A stretch of DNA of 64,000 bases, taken from assembly GCA_034687125.1 (NCBI GenBank), contig JAQGBZ010000144.1:62001-126000 (forward strand), given 5' to 3'. Below, piece by piece: positions 1 through 14,300 of this stretch. Every line of letters starts with the position of its first letter. Positions within the stretch are counted from its first letter, which is position 1. The notes under the pieces were generated by a model. The model saw only the letters and a list, made by a program, of their open reading frames with translations, had not been told where the DNA came from and searched no databases. Made by a program: the position numbers and the translations under genes. This DNA is from Neelides folsomi. Lineage: Eukaryota; Arthropoda; Collembola; Neelipleona; Neelidae.

Positions 1-234
1 ATCTAAACTGCTTTGTTTTATTTCCCAAAGCTCCGAGTGGAATAAGGGAGGAAAATATTGATTTTAGATTTTAATCTTCTTGTGTCGTGGATGAAAGGTA
101 TTTTCCATTTCTGCCTTTTATCCAAAATATCCCAATGCGTAGATTGGATGCTGGGGTTCACAAACGTAGTTTTTACATGGCCCACAGAGGAGGAATATTA
201 AAGATAATGTTAAATATTTATATGAATGACGTAC

Positions 235-978
235 AAATGAGGTCACATATCTCCTGGACGCCGTGAATGACCTGGGGAATGTTAGCCAGAGCAGAGGACA
301 ATTGAGCAATCTTCTCCGACTGCCGCTCCGAGTCCTCGTAGAACTTGAGAATCATCTCATCCGCTTCCTGTCCAAATCAATAGGGACTCATTAGAGATTC
401 TATGGACTAAGGAATGAAAGAGGTAAATATTGGCATTTAGGACAATTAACGACTTCCCAAGAGGATTAAGACCAATCACGCAAGTGAATGAAAAAATATA
501 ACGCGACATATAAAAAATGTATATATCTAAAGGTATCAGTTTCACCAAACCGGAACCAACCGAGTAATTATCAAGGAGGGAAATAATAATAGTTTTTAAT
601 TAAAATGCTGCTTTTCTATTTACGGCAGCACAGAGAGCAGAGTTTTCTGTCTTCTTGTGAATCTCATTCCAGTGGGTTTGATATCGCTGAAGAAGCTCGA
701 TCCCCGCATCGAAGTTGACAGCCTCTTTTTTATTATCAAAGTTCCGGGATTCTCGTTCGATCCGAAGATTTCGAAAACTGAAATATTGAATTAAATCAAG
801 GTAAGTAAAATCTAAATTATTTTATCATTCTTTTAATCGAATACATATATTTATTTAATTTGGGCTGACTCAATAAATATTCTTTATAAAATGTATTGTA
901 AATTAATTGGAGTTAATTGACTGACCTGTTGATTGAAAATGTTTCAAAGTTCTTAAAGGCCCGTTTCAAAGAATCCAT
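235..978 (-). CDS. DTNBP1: Dysbindin, N-terminal coding exons (partial)
   Basis: Three phased exons on the minus strand: 926-978 (start ATG at 976-978), 624-777 and about 235-367; the gene continues off the left edge. The joined product begins MDSLKRAFKNFETFS and contains AGIELLQRYQTHW, which lines up with the dysbindin segment AGLELLSRYEDTW, followed by a helical stretch with LSSALANIPQVI matching the family's LQEQLQQLPALI. Dysbindin is a coiled-coil subunit of BLOC-1, which acts in biogenesis of lysosome-related organelles and in synaptic vesicle function. Splice sites: donor CAG/GTCAG after exon 1, acceptor CAG/TTTT before exon 2, donor GTAAAT after exon 2, acceptor ACAG/GAAG before exon 3. 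The end of exon 3 (donor GTACGT) is the least certain boundary. About 113 residues are present, and the C-terminal part is outside the window. Confidence 0.82.
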
Positions 979-3900
979 ATTTATCGTTTCTACTTTTTTG
1001 AGTCCTGACTCTGTGAGTGAGATCTATCCCATTATTTAATTTATTGGAATTGTTGGGAGTAATCACATTAATTTTGTAATTGGGCGAGTGAAGCGTATTT
1101 GAAGCTAATTATTAAAGTGGTAAAATTGTCTAGTTTTATTAATTAGAATTTAAAAAGCAGTTTTGGAATGAATTCGGAGTTGCAGGAGGAAGATGAACAG
1201 TTGGGAGTTTAATTTTAACTTTGGGAGTTTGGGGTTTTCGGACTTTGGGAGAAAACTTGAATGAAAGTTGTTTAGGCATGTGAGGGTTTGGGAGAAATTC
1301 AGCATTGCCCCTTTTCTTAACAATCAAGTTCTTTTATTTAAATTAATTGTAATTACACAAAATATAGGTAATGAAATATGTGGAATAGTAAATACAAATA
1401 CCAATGTTTACACCTGCATCATTCTTATACTAAATATATTATATATATGTTCAACTTTCATATTTTTGTTATATTAAATTTCATATTTTGGACACCTCTG
1501 TAATGAATTATCCAATAACCTCATTTGCGTAATAATGTTTGTTTTATATTAGTCATTGTCATTAGCCAATTTACATTTAAATGGAGTAAATAATGATAAT
1601 TTTTTAAACATCGGAGTGATTTATAGCTGGGAACATAAAATATTGATTACAGTATTATGTACATTGTATGTCGTAGAAAAGCGAAAATTCGGAATGTACT
1701 ATGCATGTTATTGTTTTTTAAAGATTATACCTAGTTGATACACTATAGCTTAGATAGGTTGTTATTTTATTATATATTTTTGAATATTTACATGATATAT
1801 TTTGTTTTGTATGATAAAAAGTGAAAAAACTATAGGATGTATTGTATCTATCCAATTATAATAAGTATACCATGTAAGAGTTATATGTAGATTTAAGATT
1901 TAAGATAACTCTCTGAAATTAAACCCTTGGGGAATTTTATAAAGGGATTGAAGGACAAATGAAAGATTTTCCCTACCGAACCCAAGCGACATAATGACAT
2001 TCAATTTATCACTCTTGAAGTTTCCCAATTGCGGATGATCCAGAGAAATCCATTAAGCCAAAATCAACTCCGCATCAAATTGAAAGACGTTCACCATTTG
2101 TGACAAAACTCCTTCAAACTCCCCATCCGTTTAATATTCCTCTGACGGAGATTTGGGCCAAACTTAGGAATATCCCATTGACGACTGACGACTCCATTTA
2201 CAACCTATACCAAATTTTAAATTATTATGCATACATAAAAGTACTCTACCGTATATATCAATTTCAGTATCAGTATCCAAGTTAGTGAGAAAACTAAGGC
2301 CAATTAACTTTGTCGACGATGGAGATACTCAAACCAAATTGCGGCCTTTAACTGGCGGCCGCCCTTTATAACTCAAACTCGAATTCCTAAAATTGGATAT
2401 TATGCTGATGTGCGAAATTGCCTTGATAAGTCAATTCATCATTAATTAATAAGCACACAAGTCATTAATAATTAATAAAAAATCAACACTGCATATTTTT
2501 ATGTATTTATGTATTCATTACACTTCATTAAAAATATCTATTTAGAATATCGTAACTAATTTAAAATATTTTAACTTATGAAAATTGTCCAATTTTTTAA
2601 TATTAATTCAAATTGTGTATTAATGCATATTAACACAATTTATCTTTTCTCACGTAAATGTTAAATTAGAAAAATAATGTTAACAGGATGACAAATATTT
2701 GTACATAAATATATGGTAAATAACATTAACAAAAAGGCATAATAGGCAAATAACAATATTAAGTAATTTGACATTATACTTAAATTGTATTTAGTAATTT
2801 TGGCGTTTATCATTTATTGTTCATTCTATCGGAAAAAGCATCGTAAACAACTATCTGAATAATAGTGATATAATATGTCTTGTTTATTTATGACATTCAA
2901 TTAACAAGTTTAATTGTAATTTGAATTACACCCTTCATCCCATATCTGACAATCCAAAAAGTGGACGTGTGTAAATCCAACGAGCTTAAATGGTTGCGTG
3001 AATTGAATGAGTTGTGTGAATTAAATAGAAATTAGAAGTAGCCTTAACTTGAGATTAGCCGATTATTTATGCGCGTACATGGACTTCAACTCACCATATA
3101 TTTAGTTCCGCTAATCATCACCTTCCATTAATTACCACTTAACCATGGACTTTACTTGTATTATGCTATTCACGTGGTTTTTATAAAATTGAACTACAAG
3201 GACACTTTAATCTCCATTATTAGATTAAAATATTGGCCGTAGAATATAATAAAAAGGTCTTGCGTATTACAAAGGTTAAATATCGTTTTTATGTTCATAT
3301 AAGAACACAGATATATATATATGGTAATTATACAGATACTTATAACACTATTAAGATTAGTTTATTGATACTATTTAACATCAAAACTTATCAGTGTATC
3401 ATATGTTTACATTGTAGTATGTAATTATATTTTATATACGATATATTTTATATAATTATTATCAATAAACTTGAAATTAAATTACATGTATAAAACATTG
3501 TTTTAAATGTAAAGTTAAGGATTTTAGTGTTATTTTGGCGAGCATATTAAATGAAGAGAAGTCCTGTAACGAAGTCTAAATGTAAGTAAGTTTGAATGTG
3601 GATTTGTTTAATTTAAAGAAAAATTGTTTTACTTCCAACATCGTTCCAAGTTCCAACCTCCGGTAATCTTTGGATGTATTCACTCCCTTTGTTTATTATG
3701 AGTGTCAGTGTCTCGAGTGGCTGGTTGGAGTTGTTCAGACGACCCGCCGAGCCTTTTTCCATACTAATTTCTATCAAACCCCAGAAGAAAAGTTTACAAG
3801 ATTATCATCCCATTACAAAACTTTGTTCCCAAATATCACTTCATAATTTCCCATTCACATTCCTATGTTGAGTGTCTCCGATCTATTCAACTCCATTGTT

Positions 3901-6900
3901 CAAAACATTTCAAAACATTTCAAAAATTTTTGTTCAATAAGTTATATCAAATACTAAATACCTTATTTCAAAATAATACTGTAACCGTATTAAAAACTCA
4001 TATCGGAATTCATATATTAAAACCAATACTTTATCAAAATAATGAAATATATATAGTTACATTCTATGGTATATTACAAAGTATGTTATAAATATAATTT
4101 TTGATATAATATTAAAATAATCTGGGATATTTATCTGTATAAGATTTTAAAGCATTTAAACATTAATGTAAACCCAATTCATTAGATTAATTTATTTAAC
4201 TTATATAGAATTCATCGAGTATTTGTTTAGATTTTGTGTAGTACAGTAGCGAAAATGTAATTTGAGAAAATGTGGGAGTGAGTAGATGAGCTGGCGTGGG
4301 AATTTGATTATTAAAGATGAGTTATCGAGTGTAGTCTACTAGGTGGTTTTGTGCAGTGTATGTAAATGGGTTTGTAATTCCTTCAGGGTTTCCCGGATGA
4401 GTTCAATTCGGGAGTGTGGCAGGAGAACTCGGGTTGTTTATTCTCCCCCAATTTTAGAATTGAGAAAGGAACCACATCATTCCACTAGCCCAGTTTTATT
4501 CCCCACAACCTCAACCGTCTCGAGCTCTATTTACTTATTTACCTTCTCTCTACTGATATTCATCCTTTCCAATTACCACTCGGAAATCTAAAATGCCCTC
4601 CCTATCATAAATCTTCCCCATCCACATAACTTATTATTACGTCAGCTAATCTTCCATACATAACGTTGTAAAGTCCGGAAATCTAACTTTAATTTATTTT
4701 ACATCAATTTCACCTTTTTACTTCCTTTTACACTTTTCACCTTTAACTTTCAGACCAAACACCATCACTTTAAGAAAAAAGTGAATCCAATAGTGAACCA
4801 AAGTGAATCTAGCTAACTATAAAAATAAATCTTAATTTTTTAACGAATATAACTACTACAATATTAAATCAGTACTACTGTATAAATATTTGAATATTGC
4901 AAATTTAACCTGGTATATTATATACAGTGTATGTATGTATAATGAATGTATTACATATACCATATACCTAATAACTACAATAAATAAATTGAAAATAATG
5001 AGAGAAATTGGAGTAATGACAATAAGTGGGAATAATTTTACAGTATGTATTTATGTATGTACGTATATGACAATATGTACAATGTATGTATATTATACTA
5101 TATACACAATATATCTCTAATTGTATGTCCTTATGCCTATGAATGAATCCTTTGTGTGCAAAGTGAAGATAAACTCCGTATGTTATGGATAGAAGAAGTG
5201 TGGGATTTTGGCGAATTGGCTGCATATGGTAAAAAAACTCTTTGAACTATTGGAGCAATCGAAGAGGAAGAAGCGTCTGATCTTACTGACTGACTATCAA
5301 TAAGTGAGCGAGATGCGACACTTTCTCATCCATTTTAAAACACCTTTTGATCAAAACCACTCAATTTCTTTTTCTATCTTCAATTTCAATTCTTCTTCTA
5401 TCCCTATTATAAAATAAGAAAACTAATATATGGTTCATATAAAATAAATGGCATATCCAGTATTATACTAAACATCCTATATTTGTATAGTATTTCATAG
5501 TACTTTATATTCAATGAGAAATTGAAATTACTACAAATACTGATAGGTACTTAAATATTTTATAGTACATAATTGTATAGGTATTTTTGACTGAATTCTG
5601 TTAATATTCTTATTTAATTTACTCTATGAGTGAGTTAGTGATTAAATTGCTCATATAATTCCAAGAGGAAAGTTGAAGAGAAACTTCACATTAGCTATGG
5701 CAGTAGAAGGTAGAACCCTTCATTATTGAATTGTTGGCGAAAGTTGAAAGGGGTTTAGAACTTTCAAACCCTGACATTGAGAGGGAACATAAAAGAATTC
5801 CTTCTATCGATATAATAAAGAGCACAGCAAGGAGATCTATAGCCCTTGTCGTTTCGACTCGTTAACTTCACGAGTATCCTTTTTTCTTTATCGCTGCTCC
5901 CACTTTTCCGGTCGGAAGGCGAACTTTGTGCTTTCATCATTCAATCTATTCCAAAAACCCGGGATGGGATGAGGGAAATTAAAATGTGAACCTCAAAGGC
6001 AAGATAATAGAAAGTAAAAAATAATAAAATTTTGAATAGCATTTGAAGAAATCTGGGAATTTATAATCTTTGGAACATAATTAGAATGGAATATGAATTT
6101 GATCAGATCAGCTCTATGTATAATATAGTATATAATAGTCAAAGAAAATAAAAGTTTCAATAATGACACTATCCATTCTATAGTCCATAGTAAATAGTTA
6201 GTATACATATCACACCATTCCAGTAGATTTTAATAGTGTATCATTATATCGAGTAGATATAATACGTAGGTTTATATGAAAGACTGAAAGATGTACATAT
6301 TATATAAAAGCATAGACATGTTCTATGTTTTTTATGTATGTAGAATATTGGATTTTTGAATATAATTTGTGTATTTTAAAAAAAGAGCAGAGATTGGAAT
6401 TGGAATTGAGTTGTGAGTCTGACGGTGGCATTGTGTCCAATTCCCTTTTCATAATCTGGAGGTCGGACGAGGTTGTATGTATAGACCGAATCGGTTCTTG
6501 GGTTTTGAGAAAGATTAGGGGCGTAGCTTCAATTGAATTTTCCGGATGTCTAGTCCCTTTTCTCCCTCATCTCATGTCCTACTTGACATGGAATTTGTCT
6601 TCAAGGTTCTCCCTTTTATAAAACTATTCAAGACCATAAATGGGGGACCATACACAATGTCGACATGGCGGAATTTGTTCAAATATCCAACTTTACCATT
6701 ATTTATCTTTCTCATCGTTTACCACCACAATCATTCTAAACTCCTATTATATTAACAATGTAAAAAATATATTTAAATAATGAATTTAATTATAATGAAT
6801 ACAATCATTTTAATTAAATACTTTTTAAAAGTTTCAATTAAAATCCAATCATGTAATTTTATTTATCAGTAAATGAAATCAATAAGTCAAAAACTGAAAA

Positions 6901-9900
6901 ATAAAAACTTTCGTTGTTTCAAACCTTTGTCAGTTTTTATGAAATAAGGGTTCTTACATAATCAATTTTTATTTAGGTTAAATTTCGCTACTCTTGAATA
7001 GACATCCAATTAAATATCTCATTTGTCTTTCTTTTCCTATTTTATTGTCACTATTGTGGTCGTGATTATACGCCTGGTATTTTTGGAATATTGATCCGAA
7101 GTGGGTGGGATGGTAATGGAGACGGATGAATGAGAGGGAAAGTCCCCATCATCATTCCCCACTTACCCATTCAGACTAAAGAATTGAAAGACCCGTAATT
7201 TGTCACCTTTGGTCCTTAATGGACCCCTCAACGCTTTTCACTTCATATTCCCTTCACCGCCCTTCCCACCGCAATTCTCACCCACTAAATCATTCAAGAC
7301 CTTTCTTTCCCTTTATACCCCATTATTTATTTTCCTTCCTTTCAATCCTAAAAAGATATTCTTTTACTTCTTATTCCTATATAAGAGTATTAACAAATTT
7401 TAGTTTACATAATATTTCCTTTATTACTTCCTTTTTTCCTATTTAGTGGTTAGCTTTATATATTAATATTTATAAGAATATACCTTACATTTTTATCTAA
7501 AAGTATCATTCTACGGTAGGTATGCATGTACTATATATAACTATAATACTATGCAGTATACCTATTTACTGAATTATAGTTATAAATACATTGAATTGAA
7601 TTAATAAAATATTGCAACTTTGATTGAAAATTTCTTAAATAATACAAAAAATGTACAGGAATTGTGGAGTATTAGAGTACTTAGTTTAAGATATATAGAA
7701 ATATTTATTTATATAATTATCATATGTGATTATAATTATATAAGGTATACATATATCAGAGGGCAAATCAAATAGGCTTCTCAGGAGGGAGTCTCCATTA
7801 AGAAGATGATAAGTCAAAAGGATTAAATTAATCCTTTCTTAATTCCTTTTAACATGAAGGCGTTTTTAACTCTGCTGATTTCAACTGTTAACTTTTCCTT
7901 TCTCCTCAGTCAAGCTCTAAATGGCCTTTGGAGCGAGAGTAATAGAAAATATCATAAAAGGAAATTCCAATACCTTCAGTTTGAGTCTTCGAGAGAAAAG
8001 ATAAATTGTATAAATGGAGGAGGCCAAGAGGAGTTAATGGGGAGAGAGGGAGAAGAATTTTGAAATCTTCTTCGTATTCTTACAGCGTTAAAAATTGAAT
8101 TACTTCATCCATCATTCATTATTTTAATATGAAACCTATATACCAAGTGTCCAATTCAATATCTAGCAATAAAATAGTAGTATTAATAAAAGTGATCATT
8201 ATATTTATTTTTGGTACATTTTATAATATTAAAATACATGTATTATTATTTTACTGATACATATATAACACATGTAGGATAATATATTATGTATTAAAAA
8301 ATTAGTAATGATTTACGATTTACTATATAATATATATTTTGGAATACAACTATTTAAAAATTTACTAAATCTACTCAAATAATATTTATTTGCATATTTT
8401 ATGAAATAAGATATAAGTATTAATGAATATTGAATATAGTTATACTACACATAAATATGTAATTAGAGTAAGAAGGATAAAATATTTAAAGAGGTTCAAT
8501 TTCAGATATTAGGAATGATCGAATACTATACTCGAGTATGTTGGAAATGATCCAAAGATGGGATAGGCGATCCGATTCGATTACTCAACCAACTCTTCAA
8601 CTTTAGACTCAATTACATACCTACCATAATTTTATTAACTTCCAACTTTCCTAGTTCATAATGCATAACTGGGTAGATAATTGATAGGATGAGTGAAAGA
8701 GGACAAGAGGAAAGTTTTGTTCATATAGTGACATAATACGGACTCAGCAAAAGGGTCATTTTCCCTGCGATTTGATTTCACAATTTCCTATGATGGTCAT
8801 TATTTTACAAAGGTACCTTTGCTATTTATTCGATATAGTAAAAAAGGCTCATGTAATGTACATTTGCATATTAGATTCAAATAAAGCTTCGAGTAAATGA
8901 GGTTAAAATTTGGCAAAATGCACTTGAGCAATTAGGATTTGACTTATTTGATCAATTACCAAAATTCCAGTGAAAAATATCTATAAAGTGCTTTTATTGG
9001 AAATACATGTAATTAGAGTTATTGGATTTGTAAAGGTCAAAATTCATTTGATGACGTAGGATAAAATATTACTTAATATTCAATTTATCACAATATTCAA
9101 TGCAATATACTAATACCCTACTAATACTGATATATGGTACAATGCTTATATTAGATAATATTGTATTTGACATCTTCTTGTCAAAACCTTAATAGCTCTC
9201 ATTTTAGTATCCATATTAATATCATATTGTATTCCAAGTATACTATATTGTATATTATGTTTATTGGATACTGAGAAAAGTAATGGGAGTGATATGCGAA
9301 TTTTGCAACAAACATTGAATCGGCGCTCAAGTTTCCTACAATGTAACTCAATGAGTGGGTGAATGTAAAAGGAAGGAACCTTGGGAATGCTAATATAAGA
9401 ATGGCAGAATTAAGAAAAGATAATTTAGTAGTTGAAGTTTGTGAGGATTAAGTTTGTAATCTGAAGGCGCATTAGTCGAGTCTTACTGTCGACACCGACC
9501 AGCTTAGATTCTCAACTCCTTTAATTACATTCTTCAGCTTCAAACAAGAGGTTTTCCAATAAAATCTCTTCTTAATTCTTAACAAAATTATAAGTACTTT
9601 TGGCATACGCTATATCTAAAGTTATAATATAAGTTGAGATATTCTCATTTAGGCAATTTTTTCTTATCTTTCATTTTTCTTATTAATTTACTTTTACACT
9701 TTGGTGTATTATTTCAGTATGTTTGGTACAAAAGTTCGTATACAATACACGAAATATGTGTATCTTATATATTACATAATTGTACTTTTGTACTAACAAG
9801 AATTTTGACAATTCTCGGTTCAGAAATGCAGATAGAAATATTTGAGGTATATCCATACGATATGATATTTTTTATAGTATTCATTTATTTAATTGGTGCT

Positions 9901-11387
9901 GCCGCCGTGTCTCAGATTACCTTAGTTAGAGATTTTTCTTCAGTTTCGTAATCTCTTCAGGCGACGACGGATCTTATTTGGAACATTTTCATACTAATTC
10001 GTAATAATAAATAATTGCTCGTTTTGCATAGCGGCGAGATTAAAAAATAGTACTTCGAAATATTTAATTATATCAAACTCTTACATATATATAATGTACC
10101 ATTATATCTCACATCAGAATTCAAAAAAACTCAACCAATTTCCACTATATGTATTTAGATTTTTATTTTCCGTTTTACTGGCAATGACATTTATTTATTA
10201 AGTAGGGAATTTCCATATTTGCGTTAGGCATTTGTTAAATTATCATAATTATATAAATAAAATGGTATAAAATTATAAATAGGATACATTGTTAAATAAT
10301 AAATACATCATGAAGGGCTTGGAAAGCTCTTTTGAATTTTTCACCACATGACACCTCCCTTTTATTCTTTGTGACTTAATTACAATTGTGTTCGTTATTA
10401 AATATTTATCATAACTACAGGTACTTAAGTATTCTTGTAACTTTGTAAGCATCTGTAGCATGATAAACATACCCACAATAAGGATATTGTAAGTACGCAG
10501 AATTCTTTACCATAATCAGTCACTGTCAATTAAAAAAACACGTCAGGGTAGGTTTACCATAATTGTTTGGGTCTATTTTAAGAAATTGATCATAATTAAT
10601 GATGCAAAAGATTCTTAAAGTCAAGGTGTAAATGAAAATGTGTCAATTTACGGAAGGAATTTAATTTACCTCAATAAAGGGGAGGGGAGCGGAAAAAGGG
10701 AAATAAACGGTTGTTGATTTCTCACTACATCAATTCATTAAACTTTCCTTTCAACTGATTCAAGGAATGAAATGAGAAATTATGAAAGCAAAGGGACCGT
10801 TAATTTCATCTCAAATCCATTAAATGAATGGGGAAAGTGAAAAGACATTTTCCTTAATTACTTCGACCTCTTAACCTCTTTCCATTCAAAAGAGGAGTAA
10901 ATAAAGATTTAATTGGAAAGACCCGACTCAACTTGTTAAAAAACTCCTTTTATGATGCCTTTACAAATCCTACACTTTTCTCCTAAAATAAATTGATTCA
11001 GGGTTTATCAGTCCGAATGAATGAACATCACTATATGTAATATATTATTATACCAACTTATGAATTTTACTTAAATTTAATTTAACAGAATTACAAAAAA
11101 ATTTTTAAAAATGAGAGTTTTACATTATGACTTTATTACCTAAATTGATTTTTTCATTATGATTTATTATATTTTTATAATGGTAGATTAATATTTAAAA
11201 TGAGATTTTTTTCATCAAATATATTAACTATATTGTATTAACTATTTTATATAGAATTAACAATTATTTTATATACAGATAAAATAATTTTTTTCTTCGT
11301 GGTTGTCTCTTTTATATTCTATTGAGGAGGGGAGTGAAGGAGGTGAAAGTTTCCAAAGTGCTCTTTGAGGACTTTGTGTAAAAGAGG
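979..11387. other. Gene-poor AT-rich interval between dysbindin and PDE1
   Basis: No reading frame here has splice sites plus family resemblance. The interval is mostly A/T with poly-A/T tracts and short AT dinucleotide runs. It is punctuated by short islands of higher GC, near 4380-4520, 5800-5960, 6400-6560, 7080-7290, 8740-8800, 9300-9500 and 10680-10960. These could be regulatory elements for the two divergent flanking genes, but nothing in them identifies a specific function. Dysbindin is transcribed leftward and PDE1 rightward, so both promoters should lie inside or at the edges of this interval. Confidence 0.6.
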
Positions 11388-14300
11388 ATGAGTTTCTTGT
11401 TCGGAACTTTGAGGAATAAGAAGGGAAATCCTCGGAGGAATATGAGCTCCATTTCATGCTGCTCCTCGTCCTCCTTTCAAGGTGAGTCCTCAAAAACTCA
11501 CAACTTAATTATCTTTCTTTAATTTTTTTATTTTAATCTAATGAAACGTAAGGACTACTTAAATTAAGTTAAAAAATAATTATTTATTTAGGCATTACTA
11601 TATATGAATATTTTGACTTTTTTAAGTAATAAAATAATTAAGAAACTTTTTTAAAATTCAGTTAGATTTCTACTTTCTATTATTCGTTCAAGAATTTTGA
11701 GATTTTGAGAATATTAAAATTTAGTATTTTTGAAAAAATAAAGGTGTGGATTAAAAATGAAATTTTTTAGTGTTTGTGTGGATTAATGTTATGAAATTTT
11801 TAGCTTGGGGAAATTTATGGACTGATTTTGGAAGTTTTTGTTACTATTGAAGCTTTTGGAGATGTCATAAGGAATTAAGGGTTAAAGTTGTTCTCACAAG
11901 TGAGTTCTCGTTCTCTGGTTTGTTTAAAGTTGGTTAATAAACGCTGTGTATTGGCCTCTTAAAGTAAGAAGGAAAAGAGGGGAAATAGAAGGGAATTCTT
12001 GAATTGTGTCTCAAAGTCCCTCAAGGCTCATTTAAACGAACGTGTTTGCTCAAAGTCTCAGATTAGATCTAGGCATACATCTTCATTTCTCTTTTTAAAA
12101 AAATAAACTCCTTCTTTATTTACCTCATTTATCTCTTCACTTTGATGTCGAATTCCACTCACTTAGACTCACTATCAATTGGACTCAATTTTTCTAATTT
12201 TTCTAATTAAAATGAATTACCTAAAATAAGAATAAGTCAACAAAAGCATTTTAATGCATCTTAAGCTTGTCGGCATTACTTTGAACTTTGATTTAATTCA
12301 AAATCAAATTTTCAATCGGCTGACATTTACTGTGTTAAACATCCCAAGGCTCAGGCTCATAATGAAATGAGTCAAAGGGTCAAATATTAAAGTTTTGCAA
12401 TTTATAAACTTTTCTCTATAAATTAACTAAAAGTTTGATCCCAAACTGAAATATGTGTCTAATATTACAAATATAAAATATTTACCCATGGGATATTTTA
12501 ACAGATTGTGATAATCCATAAACGCCATAAAACCCAAAAATTATTATTTAACTTTTGAATCAAATCGGTTCATTTTGTCAAATTGACAAATTACACTTGT
12601 TTTTTGGCTTATGGAGGATATCCGGTCTAATTGCTTACCTGCCATCTCCTTTAATACTTTTCATAAATTGGCTTATAAAGCCAATGTCTTTAGTTCTTCC
12701 ATCGGTTGAAAAATGTCAGGTCAGGGTGTGCAAACCGTGCATTGTTTTTAATTTTTCTATGTACATAATATTTTTATTTACTTGTCTGCCTGCACCTATT
12801 AAATATTTATATGAATAAGTAGTAAGATAATGAGAATGTGATGTAATATTTGTGACATGTCAGTTATGGTTAATATGTAGGTTAATGTTTTCAAATGTTG
12901 GGTCAGTTGTAGGTGTAGTTAGGTGAGGTTAGGCATATGCATAATACATGAAGGTGGTTTTTGGGTGGCCAACACGTGAAGGCGAATTTGGTCCTCATAC
13001 GTTCCTCATTTGTAGAAGTATAAAATCGATATTTAATCTTCCATGAAGGGGATGGTGCTTCTCCGTATCCTCCTGTGGTTCTCCCACCACCTCCTTGGGA
13101 GGGAGAAGTGAAGGCGGGATAGTTCCCTGGGAAACGAACCCATTCGGCTCCCGTCTCCCAAACCCAAAGCACGCTCTCCGCCACGCTCTCCGAAAAACCT
13201 TCCCGTCTAACGGAGATCCAACGTCTCCTTCCGAGAATTCCCTGGCTTGTGTGGAGAGATATAAAATAGGAAACGGTTCCAATTAGTCGAGAATCGCTCC
13301 GAGACAACTCCTTGTCACACTTCACTCCTGTCAACTTCCACAGTTAAAGATTCCTCTTGATTTACTCAAATCTCTTTATCATCATTTTATTCCCTTTCCA
13401 ATTGTCAACCAACATTTCCTCACTTTACATTATTTATCTTCAGATTCAACTACACAAAACATTAGAAAGACCAAAATCTCATTTTTTTAATTATTATAAT
13501 TGACAAATTGTTAAAAATTGACAAATTGTTAAATAGTGTTTAAAATCAGGATTGAAATATTAAGAAAAAGATAAGATATGATAGGAAAATATTAAGGGTA
13601 AATTTGAGATACGAGTACATTAATATACAGATATACTAATATTATACCAATATTTAGTAAACTATTGTATAAAGTGAGTAAAAGTGTATTTAATCGAAAA
13701 AGGAAATAAATCTTTAAGGGGATTCTCTATGAAATCTGGGGATAGAAAGAGGAGCAAATATTAGTGCAAGGCTGTGTGTGGTAATCCCAAGAGGTTTAAG
13801 TTTAGAAAGATTGCGAGGAGAGATAAATAGATGAAATGATGATCCATGTATCTTCAACCATTTCAATCTCAGCCCTGAGTTCCTTTATTTTCCAATCAAA
13901 ATTTATTTCCCTCCTACGTCCTCTTATTACTCAAGGCTCTTAATAATTCTTAATATTCCTTTAAATTACTCTCCTGCTCATTACAAACTTTAGATCCCAA
14001 ACTGGTTTATCGGGACACTTTATCACAACTACAGATGTAACTTACATATTATTACAACACTCAACTCAACGAATCTCGTAGACCCAAACTTTATACCAAA
14101 AAGAGATCTTAAAATACATTTTTTGATCTAAAAACTTAGATAAATATTCCGAGTTCTTTTACATCAACCGAAAAGATTTTTTATTTGTTTTTTTTATTTG
14201 ATATAGAAGGAGAAAGAAATTTATTTTGAAGCGGATCTTGAATTTCTTAAATTAAATGCGTATGAAAAATTATTTCAATTATAGTAAATTAGAAGTGAGT

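Noticed and set aside
12903-13334. 143-codon minus-strand frame in PDE1 intron 1
   Set aside because: No domain, no splice support. The length is explained by a GC-rich island with few stop codons.
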